This document shows positions 1 through 5,075 of a stretch of DNA of 6,809 bases, one piece after another. The DNA is from Coriobacteriia bacterium (GTDB taxonomy: Bacteria > Actinomycetota > Coriobacteriia > Coriobacteriales > QAMH01), in assembly GCA_900758075.1 (NCBI GenBank), contig CAAEQF010000076.1, forward strand, positions 1 through 6,809, given 5' to 3'. Numbering within the stretch: the stretch's first letter is position 1; the number at the start of each line of letters is the position of its first letter. The notes beneath the pieces are model-generated. The model was not told the DNA's origin, made no database searches, and was given only the letters and a program-made list of their open reading frames with translations. Made by a program: the position numbers and the translations under genes.

Positions 1-316
1 CCGGCTGCATCTGCTCGTCGAGCAGGCGGACCACCGTGCCGCAGGGAACCTTGAGGATCATGTCGGCGCCGTCGGCGCCGTGCATGCGCTTGCCGCGGCC
101 ATGCGTCCCCTTCTCGGCCTTGAAGTGATGCTTGTAGCGATAATCGATGAGCGAAGAGATGGAGCTGTCCGCCTCGAGGACGATATCGCCGCCCTTGCCG
201 CCGTCGCCGCCGTCGGGGCCACCCTTGGGGACATGTGCCTCGCGTCTGAACGATGTGCAGCCCGCGCCGCCATCGCCCGATTTGATCTGAATGTGTACTT
301 GGTCTGTAAACGGCAT
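1..316 (-). CDS. obgE: GTPase Obg (ribosome assembly), N-terminal part, cut by window edge
   Basis: Obg is a conserved GTPase that binds the 50S ribosomal subunit and acts in its late maturation and in stress signalling. The first 105 residues are visible. They form the glycine-rich Obg fold: SGDGGAGCTSFRREAHVPKG (residues 13-32) followed by GPDGGDGGKGGD, then the LIDYRYKHHFKAEKG stretch (57-70) and KVPCGTVV (89-96), all lining up with the family N-terminus. The GTPase domain lies beyond the left edge. The ATG at 316 is supported by the sequence AGGGGA ten bases upstream (327-332), which lies inside the last codons of the preceding glutamate-cysteine ligase gene. That gene stops only four bases before this start, so the two are probably co-transcribed and translationally coupled. 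Obg usually follows rplU-rpmA, and neither is here. The family call is very secure. Confidence 0.96.
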   Translation of the reverse strand, partial: MPFTDQVHIQIKSGDGGAGCTSFRREAHVPKGGPDGGDGGKGGDIVLEADSSISSLIDYRYKHHFKAEKGTHGRGKRMHGADGADMILKVPCGTVVRLLDEQMQP

Positions 317-320
317 GTCT

Positions 321-1553
321 CTATAGTCCCCTGAAATCCTTGAGGGCCTCGAGGTAGTCGACCTCGGTGCCCAGTCCGTCCGGTGCAAGCTGCATCAGCA
401 GGTCGGCCCAAGCGCTCACGCTCCTGCCGTACACGACCGCGTCCCACCCGTCTTTGACGATGGCGGCAATCGCGTCTTCCACGTCTGCCTCGGCCTGATG
501 CCACACGCCGTCAGCGCCGACGCCGAAGATGGCCTCGAGCAGGTCGAGATTGGTGTCGCTGTAGAAGATGCCCTTGATGAGGGCGACGTAGCCGAGCGCG
601 GGCGCGAGCGGGATGGAATCGCCCTGGCGAATCTCCACGTAGCGCTTCAGGCGCACGTCGTTCCAGAACATGCCCAGCAGGTGCTCGATATCGTCTTTGC
701 CCATGGGCGCATCGCCGTAGGCCTGTGCCGCCGTCATCGTGCCCGTGGCGTGCTCGTCGGGGCGCGTGATGAAGATGGGCGGCTTGGACAGCAGGTAGTC
801 CGCGTAGGCGCCGAAGCCGAAGCCCTCGTCGAACAGCCCCGGGATGGCCCCGCAGCGGTCGGGGTCGACCTCGCGCCATATCTGCAGGCGCCGCAGCGGC
901 TGGGTGTTGGGCGCCCCCTCGAAGACGGGGACGTTGTCGGTCAGAAACGAGAGGATGGGGCCGAGCAGCGTGGCGATGCGGGCTTTGCGCACGGCATCTG
1001 CCTCGTCAGCGTAGTCGACCGAGACCTGCAGCGATGCCGAGCCGCGCATCATGCGCTCGCCGTGCATGCCGGGAATCGACGCGAAGTAGTCGTTCATGTA
1101 CCTGTAGCGCGGCTTGGGGATGAGCGGGAGCTCAGCGGCCTTGAGCTTGGGCTGGTAGCCGAGCGGCATGAGCTGGTAGTCGTAGGGCTTCGTGATCTGG
1201 CGCAGGCGAAACGCGAAGTGCTCGTACTCGTCTTCGATGTCGGCGATGCTCGCCATCGGGGCGATGCTGATCTCGATCTGCGCGGCCGGCTCGATGGTGA
1301 TGGAGGCAGACGCGCGCGAGCACCCCATGATGTCGCCTGCCTCGGTGCGCATGGCGTTGGGGTAGAACTCGGAGAGCTTCTCCAGGATATCGCGCACCCC
1401 CGGGCGGTGCTTCTCGTCGTAGCCGATCGGGTCCCCGTCCTCGTCGACGAGGAACTGCTCGAGCTCCACGCCGAGGCTGCCCATCTCTCCGCCCTTGCAA
1501 CCGCCCTCGAGGTAGTCGACGATCGCCTGGCGATTCTCTTGTTGTACGGTCAT
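321..1553 (-). CDS. GCS2-family glutamate-cysteine ligase
   Basis: A 410-residue protein of the GCS2 family (plant/EgtA-like glutamate-cysteine ligases), which joins glutamate and cysteine through the gamma-carboxyl group using ATP, in the cytoplasm. Seen in the sequence: SLGVELEQFLVDEDG (residues 26-40), the acidic metal/ATP-binding start typical of the family; SITIEPAAQIEISIAP (84-99), matching the family EPGGQ-E-S motif; MRGSASLQVSVDY (169-181), matching its TAS-Q-N-D motif; RLQIWREVDPDR (222-233); and FWNDVRLKRYVEIRQGDS (296-313). The ATG at 1553 is chosen because AGGA lies ten bases upstream and family similarity starts right after it. The frame stays open to 2027, but that part is antisense-like reading of the neighbouring gene. 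A promoter and a terminator upstream make this the first gene of a unit that continues into obg. No glutathione synthetase is visible, so the product could be gamma-glutamylcysteine, or another amine may be the acceptor. Family is secure; exact substrate is not. Confidence 0.9.
   Translation of the reverse strand: MTVQQENRQAIVDYLEGGCKGGEMGSLGVELEQFLVDEDGDPIGYDEKHRPGVRDILEKLSEFYPNAMRTEAGDIMGCSRASASITIEPAAQIEISIAPMASIADIEDEYEHFAFRLRQITKPYDYQLMPLGYQPKLKAAELPLIPKPRYRYMNDYFASIPGMHGERMMRGSASLQVSVDYADEADAVRKARIATLLGPILSFLTDNVPVFEGAPNTQPLRRLQIWREVDPDRCGAIPGLFDEGFGFGAYADYLLSKPPIFITRPDEHATGTMTAAQAYGDAPMGKDDIEHLLGMFWNDVRLKRYVEIRQGDSIPLAPALGYVALIKGIFYSDTNLDLLEAIFGVGADGVWHQAEADVEDAIAAIVKDGWDAVVYGRSVSAWADLLMQLAPDGLGTEVDYLEALKDFRGL
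327..332 (-). promoter_or_regulatory. Shine-Dalgarno of obg inside the end of the upstream gene
   Basis: AGGGGA on the minus strand sits ten bases before the Obg ATG and is formed by the Arg-Gly codons near the end of the glutamate-cysteine ligase. Ribosomes finishing that gene stop at 321-323, directly beside the Obg start, which suggests translational coupling. Confidence 0.7.
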
Positions 1554-1593
1554 GGCACACTGTTCCTGTCCGAAAGCCTTCAGTTGGCTAGAG

Positions 1594-1620
1594 ATTGTAC
1601 GCCATTGGCATACAGAACAA
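1594..1620 (-). promoter_or_regulatory. Candidate promoter of the glutamate-cysteine ligase-obg unit
   Basis: The minus strand has TACAAT (1594-1599), a good -10 element, and TTGTTC (1615-1620) as a possible -35 element with a short 15-base spacer. It lies 41 bases before the ATG. The -35 element is also the T-rich tail of the terminator of the upstream operon, so the two signals share bases. The -10 is convincing; the -35 is weaker because of the spacing. Confidence 0.5.
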
Positions 1621-1652
1621 GGGCCTTCGCTACCTGCTCGTAACGAAGGCCC
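1611..1652 (-). terminator. Intrinsic terminator of the CoA ligase-effector domain operon
   Basis: A 9-bp perfect stem (GGGCCTTCG at 1621-1629 with CGAAGGCCC at 1644-1652) extends by three more pairs across one mismatch. On the minus strand it is followed by TTGTTCTGT. It begins 25 bases after the stop codon of the effector-domain gene. The other strand has no T-run, so it works in the minus direction. Confidence 0.8.
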
Positions 1653-1677
1653 CCGCGGTTGGATTGTATGAAGCGGC

Positions 1678-2337
1678 TTACAGGCGCGCGTACCTCTCGA
1701 GGCTGCGCGAGAGCGTGTCGACGAACTTCTTGGCCAAGCCGTCGAGCTCCTCGCCCTTCCTGGAAACGTAGCCGAGCTTGATGACGAAGTCGGTCTCGAG
1801 CGGAACCGTGGTGAGCAGCGTGCCGTCGCTGATGCCGACGAGGATACCGCTCGTGACGGTGTAGCCATTGAGCGCGCAGATGAGCTCGGACAGCGACGCG
1901 CGGTCGGTCGTCGCGATCTTGCGGGCGCGCTCGACGTTGGAGAGCGCCTCCTCGTAGAACGCGAGCGGGGCGTCGTCTTCCTGCTCGAAGTACACGTACG
2001 GGTAATCCGCGAGGTCTTCGATGACAAGGCTCTTCGCGTTTACCAGCGGGTGACTTGCCGCGGGAAGTGCCACCTTGGGGGCAGACTCCGTGAGGGCGTG
2101 GAACTCGAGGCCCGCCTCCGCGAGCGCGGCTTCGATCTTGGGCGCGGTCGGGGTGCCCTCGCAGATGACGCCGATCTCGCTTTCGCCGCTTTGGACGTCG
2201 GCAATGACGCCTTTGAGCGTGCGGTCGCGCAGCGCGTAGTCGAACTCGTCTCCGCCGGCGGACAGGATGGTCTTCGCAAATGCCTGCACGCTGAACAGGT
2301 AGTGCTGACCAGAAACAGCAAACGTCTTCTTTGCCAT
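1678..2337 (-). CDS. Stand-alone LysR-type effector (substrate)-binding domain protein, no HTH
   Basis: A 219-residue protein that is only the C-terminal periplasmic-binding-protein-like effector domain of a LysR-type regulator. It aligns along its length with residues about 90-295 of the full LysR encoded at 4018-4947. Shared blocks include QHY-F-V-AF (11-20 here, 97-106 there), EDLADYPYVYFEQ (107-119) against EDLAEYPRYSFEQ (192-204), TDRASLSELICALNGYTVTSGI (in 144-165) against SDRATLTSLLTDFEGYTLSTGV, and a final GYVSRKG / GYLTHKE. The winged helix-turn-helix and linker helix are absent. Only 40 bases separate its ATG from the stop of the upstream CoA ligase, so there is no decayed HTH in front. 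GAAGGA eight bases before the ATG is a strong ribosome binding site, showing a gene built to start here. Inference: a ligand sensor or partner that alters the divergent LysR. A free ligand-binding protein with another role is possible. No signal peptide is seen, so it should be cytoplasmic. Confidence 0.88.
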   Translation of the reverse strand: MAKKTFAVSGQHYLFSVQAFAKTILSAGGDEFDYALRDRTLKGVIADVQSGESEIGVICEGTPTAPKIEAALAEAGLEFHALTESAPKVALPAASHPLVNAKSLVIEDLADYPYVYFEQEDDAPLAFYEEALSNVERARKIATTDRASLSELICALNGYTVTSGILVGISDGTLLTTVPLETDFVIKLGYVSRKGEELDGLAKKFVDTLSRSLERYARL

Positions 2338-2345
2338 GATGTGAA

Positions 2346-2351
2346 TCCTTC
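2346..2351 (-). promoter_or_regulatory. Strong Shine-Dalgarno of the free effector-domain gene
   Basis: GAAGGA lies eight bases before the ATG at 2337, in the 40-base gap after the CoA ligase stop codon. It fixes the start of the HTH-less protein and argues that it is made deliberately and is not a truncation product. Confidence 0.75.
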
Positions 2352-2377
2352 TTCCTTGCTACCTAGTTCTGACGACC

Positions 2378-3766
2378 CTACTTATTGTCCTTCTCTTCGA
2401 ACTGCTTTTCCACCGCGACAGCAGCCTGGGTGGAGGTGCGCTCGTCGATGAAGCGCTTTGCCTTGTGCTCGGAAGAGGCGCCGAGCTTGTCGGTATCGAA
2501 GACCAGGACCTTTGCCGGACGGACGCCGCAATGCGCCTTGAGGGCGCCCTCGACGCGCTTGGAAATCTCGTCGAAGGGCTCTTCGGAGTGCGCGGCGCGC
2601 TCGACGGAGACCTCGTACTTGGTCGTGTAGTTCTCGTCGTACACGCGGATCTTGTACTCGCCAGTCAGACCCTTGTCCTTGCGGACGACGGCCTCGATGT
2701 CGGACGGGAAGACGTTGACGGCGCTGACGATGAACATCTCGTCCTTGCGGCCGAGGATGTGGATACGGCTCGTAGTGCGACCGCAGTGGCACGGCGTCTT
2801 GTCGACCCAGCCAATGTCGCCGGAGCGGAAGCGGATCATGGGGCGCGCGTGCTTGAGCAGCGTGGTGTAGACGATTTCGCCCTTCTCGCCGTCGGGCAGC
2901 ACCTCGCCGGTCACAGGGTCGACGGTCTCGACGAGAATCTGGTCCTCGATCAGGTGCAGGCCGTCTTTCTCCTCGCACATGCCCGCGCAGGCGCCGTATA
3001 TGTCGGACAGGCCGAAGAAGTCGTAGACCTCTGCGCCCCAGACCTCCTCGATGGCATGGCGCGTGGACTCGATGGAGCCGCCGGGCTCACCGGAGATGAT
3101 GATCGTGCGCAGGTTGGGGAAATCCTTCTTGGGGTCATAGCCCTGCTCGATTGCCTTTTGGCTGAGCAGCCAGGCGTACGAGGGCGAAGACCACATGTGC
3201 GTGGGCTGATAGTGCTTCATGGCCCACAGCAAGCGCGAGGACGGCACGGCGCCGACCCAGATGCCCAGCGCGCCGAGGTTCTGGGCGCCGATGACGCAGG
3301 GGCCGCCGACGTACAGCGCGAAGTTCATGCCGTGCAGGTAGCGGTCGTTCGGGCGCATGCCGACCTGCCAGAACAGACGGGACTCGGCATCCATGAAGTC
3401 GTCGAAGTCCTTCTGGTTGAACGGGCTCATCGTGGGAACGCCGGTCGAGCCGGAGGAGGTAGCCATGTAGACGACGTCGTCTTCGGGAACCGCGCACAGC
3501 TCGCCGAAGAAGGAGCCGACGCCTTGGCAGTCGCGCTCGGTCTGCTTGTTGATGAAGGGGAACTTCTGGAGGTCGGCGAGCGTCTCGCAATGGGGCTCGA
3601 GACCCGCCTCATCCCAGGCGCGCTTGTAGTACGGGCTGTTCTCGTAGGCGAAGGCGAGCTCTTCGTTCAGGCGCTCGAGCTGCAGCGCCTCGATGTCCTC
3701 GCGAGAAGCGCACTCGATTTCGGGATCGTAGTACTTCTGATCGTAGGGGATGTTCTTCTTGGCCAT
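2378..3766 (-). CDS. PaaK-like AMP-forming acyl/aryl-CoA ligase (phenylacetate-CoA ligase family)
   Basis: A 462-residue cytoplasmic enzyme of the COG1541 / PaaK adenylate-forming family, which activates a carboxylic acid as an acyl-AMP and passes it to CoA. Motifs in order: the phosphate-binding SSGSTGVP loop (104-111), IISGEPGG (223-230), the FGLSDIYG ATP-binding motif (251-258), RSGDIGW (314-320) carrying the ribose-binding Asp, CHCGR (326-330), the hinge GRKDEM (339-344) followed by VNVFPSDIEAVV (350-361), and the C-terminal HKAKRFIDER (434-443) with the likely catalytic lysine K435. The usual Gly before that lysine is His here. Length is slightly above the usual 430-440 because of a charged tail after residue 443. 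The ATG at 3766 has AGGAG seven bases upstream. The gene is first in an operon with the free LysR effector domain and divergent from a LysR gene. Phenylacetate or a related aromatic acid is the default guess, but family members accept many acids and the substrate cannot be read from sequence. Confidence 0.88.
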   Translation of the reverse strand: MAKKNIPYDQKYYDPEIECASREDIEALQLERLNEELAFAYENSPYYKRAWDEAGLEPHCETLADLQKFPFINKQTERDCQGVGSFFGELCAVPEDDVVYMATSSGSTGVPTMSPFNQKDFDDFMDAESRLFWQVGMRPNDRYLHGMNFALYVGGPCVIGAQNLGALGIWVGAVPSSRLLWAMKHYQPTHMWSSPSYAWLLSQKAIEQGYDPKKDFPNLRTIIISGEPGGSIESTRHAIEEVWGAEVYDFFGLSDIYGACAGMCEEKDGLHLIEDQILVETVDPVTGEVLPDGEKGEIVYTTLLKHARPMIRFRSGDIGWVDKTPCHCGRTTSRIHILGRKDEMFIVSAVNVFPSDIEAVVRKDKGLTGEYKIRVYDENYTTKYEVSVERAAHSEEPFDEISKRVEGALKAHCGVRPAKVLVFDTDKLGASSEHKAKRFIDERTSTQAAVAVEKQFEEKDNK

Positions 3767-3807
3767 TACCTGGCTCCTAACCGCTTGTTTCCAACCGCTG
3801 TGTAACC

Positions 3808-3833
3808 AAAAAACAGCGCCTCGTCGGGCGCTG
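3808..3833 (-). terminator. Strong intrinsic terminator in the leader of the CoA ligase operon
   Basis: A perfect 7-bp GC-rich stem (CAGCGCC at 3814-3820 with GGCGCTG at 3827-3833, six-base loop) is followed on the minus strand by six T residues (3813 to 3808). It points toward the ligase and ends 41 bases before its ATG. No gene recognised in this window ends upstream of it on that strand, so it probably acts as an attenuator of the ligase operon. A competing pairing, CGCTGT (3796-3801) with ACAGCG (3813-3818), would use part of the same stem. Confidence 0.78.
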
Positions 3834-3910
3834 GATGTATTTCAGCACTTTTCTCTGCCATTTAAAAGATTGGGAGCGATGCATTGTTTTCATGCGTATA
3901 TATTGATTAT

Positions 3911-3922
3911 TTAGATGTCTAA
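3911..3922. promoter_or_regulatory. Candidate LysR operator palindrome near the ligase promoter
   Basis: TTAGA-TG-TCTAA is an interrupted palindrome with 5-base arms. With the T at 3910 it fits the loose T-N11-A LysR box. It lies just upstream of the TATATA element on the ligase strand, where an activating LysR tetramer would touch RNA polymerase. Assignment is by position and symmetry only. Confidence 0.4.
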
Positions 3923-3982
3923 TTCATTCGTTTTATTGAATTGTTGCGTTATCTTGAACGACATCGGGCAATTTTCCGAGCA

Positions 3983-3998
3983 TTTGGCCATTGGCAAA
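3983..3998. promoter_or_regulatory. Candidate LysR autoregulatory palindrome
   Basis: TTTGGCCATTGGCAAA is an imperfect 16-bp dyad: the outer TTTG/CAAA arms are exact, and 12 of the 16 bases are symmetric overall. It lies 19 bases before the LysR start codon, a place suited to negative autoregulation. Weak evidence on its own. Confidence 0.3.
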
Positions 3999-4017
3999 GT
4001 AGTTAGCAGGATCGTAC

Positions 4018-4947
4018 ATGACGCTTCAACAGCTGCGATATCTCATCGCGATCGCAGAGGCGGGCTCCATCAGCGCCGCCGCATACAACATCTACGCATC
4101 GCAGTCCAACCTCTCCATCGCCATGAAGGAGCTCGAGCACGAGTTCGACATCACCATCTTCACGCGCTCGAACCGCGGCGTGACGCTTACGAACGAGGGC
4201 ACGGAGCTGCTCGCCTACGCGCGGCAGGTCGTCGAGCAGGCCGACATGCTGGAAAACAGGTTTGCCGGCAACGAGTCGGGCACCCGCAGGCTCGCCATCT
4301 CCACCCAGCACTACGCCTTCTGCGTGCGCGCTTTTATCAACACCGTCGAGCGCTGCGAGGACGAGGGCTACGACTTCGTGCTCCGCGAGGCGCCCACCAA
4401 CGAGATCATCGAAGACGTGAGGGACTTCAGAAGCGATATCGGCATCCTGTACACCGACAAGAACAACGAGCGCGTGCTCGGGCAGGCATTCAAAGACGCC
4501 AGCCTCAAGTTCCACCCGCTGTTCATCGCCCCGGTCCACGTTTTCGTGGGCGAGGAGCACCCGCTGGCGGACAGGGAGCTCATCGAGCCCGAAGATCTCG
4601 CAGAATATCCGCGCTATTCCTTCGAGCAGGGCACGATCAACTCGTTTTACTTCTCGGAAGAACCGCTGCGCCACATTCAGCACAAGCGCAACATCCGTTA
4701 TTCGGACCGCGCGACGCTGACGAGCCTTCTCACCGACTTCGAGGGCTACACGCTTTCGACGGGCGTGCTCACACCCGAGATGCAGTCGGGCATCGTCTCG
4801 ATCCCGCTTCACACCGACATCAAGATGACCGTCGGGTACCTGACGCACAAGGAGCGCACCGCAAGCGAGCTTCTGGGCGCCTACATCGAGCAGCTCAAAC
4901 TCGTCATCAAGAACAACGCGAGCAGCGTCACCTACGTGGGCGACTAG
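4018..4947 (+). CDS. LysR-type transcriptional regulator
   Basis: A complete 309-residue LysR-type regulator, normal length for the family. Residues 1-60 are the winged helix-turn-helix: MTLQQLRYLIAIAEAGSIS, then ASQSNLSIAMKELE (27-40) as the recognition region and IFTRSNRGVTLTNEG (47-61) as the wing. A linker helix runs to about residue 88. The effector-binding domain follows (about 90-297), with HPLADREL (181-188), EDLAEYPRYSFEQ (192-204), and SDRATLTSLL then GYTLSTGV (229-250). AGGA six bases before the ATG supports the start. It is divergent from the CoA ligase operon and its effector domain resembles the free domain encoded there, so regulation of that operon is the natural inference. 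The inducer is unknown; an aromatic acid, its CoA ester or a precursor is plausible. A short C-terminal tail follows the domain. Confidence 0.93.
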   Translation: MTLQQLRYLIAIAEAGSISAAAYNIYASQSNLSIAMKELEHEFDITIFTRSNRGVTLTNEGTELLAYARQVVEQADMLENRFAGNESGTRRLAISTQHYAFCVRAFINTVERCEDEGYDFVLREAPTNEIIEDVRDFRSDIGILYTDKNNERVLGQAFKDASLKFHPLFIAPVHVFVGEEHPLADRELIEPEDLAEYPRYSFEQGTINSFYFSEEPLRHIQHKRNIRYSDRATLTSLLTDFEGYTLSTGVLTPEMQSGIVSIPLHTDIKMTVGYLTHKERTASELLGAYIEQLKLVIKNNASSVTYVGD

Positions 4948-5001
4948 CGCCCGACAAATGAGCCACACGCCACCGCCCGTCTCGGACCATACTATGCAGA
5001 A

Positions 5002-5037
5002 AGCGGAGCCGCCGATTACGGTATCGGCGGCTCCGCT
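5002..5037. terminator. Convergent hairpin terminator between lysR and the symporter gene
   Basis: A perfect 15-bp inverted repeat (5002-5016 and 5023-5037) with a six-base loop, beginning 54 bases after the LysR stop and 38 bases past the symporter stop. On the minus strand it is followed by TTCTG; on the plus strand no T-run follows. It probably stops transcription from both sides, better from the symporter side. A smaller, bulged GCAGG/CCTGC hairpin lies at 5053-5070, right behind the symporter stop codon. Confidence 0.75.
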
Positions 5038-5075
5038 CGTGTCGTGCGGTTTGCAGGGCAGCTTGCCTGCGGGGT

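Larger units (their letters stand above)
3767..4017. promoter_or_regulatory. Divergent regulatory region between the CoA ligase operon and lysR
   Basis: A 251-bp region much richer in A+T than its surroundings, especially 3855-3960. It must hold the promoters of both the ligase operon (minus) and the LysR gene (plus). Neither has a clear consensus promoter. On the minus strand TATATA (3897-3902) is a possible -10 with no good -35, as expected for an activator-dependent promoter. On the plus strand TTGTTT (3884-3889) and TTATTT (3907-3912), 17 bases apart, are possible but weak. Two interrupted palindromes and a leader terminator are listed separately. A 7-base direct repeat AACCGCT occurs at 3779-3785 and 3793-3799, just before the ligase ribosome binding site. 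Confidence 0.6.

Noticed and set aside
498..1643. Long plus-strand open frame opposite the glutamate-cysteine ligase.
   Set aside because: It is the antisense shadow of a well-supported gene in GC-rich DNA. Its product is low-complexity Val/Arg/Asp/Leu-rich with no recognisable domain.
1554..2027. Upstream extension of the glutamate-cysteine ligase frame (to 568 residues).
   Set aside because: It overlaps the free effector-domain gene in another frame, is rich in Ser/Arg/Thr with no family similarity, and crosses a terminator and promoter. The ATG at 1553 has a ribosome binding site and family similarity starts there.
1678..2337. Reading the short LysR-like gene as a pseudogene or truncated regulator.
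   Set aside because: The domain is complete, uninterrupted, has its own strong ribosome binding site, and no HTH remnant exists in the 40 bases before it or in the upstream CoA ligase.
2465..3805. 446-codon plus-strand open frame opposite the CoA ligase.
   Set aside because: Same shadow pattern. The minus strand encodes every motif of the adenylate-forming family.
3981..3998. A short minus-strand frame starting near 3990 (MAKCSENCPM..., 26 codons) in the divergent region.
   Set aside because: No ribosome binding site, no similarity, and it lies upstream of the probable ligase promoter. Treated as chance.
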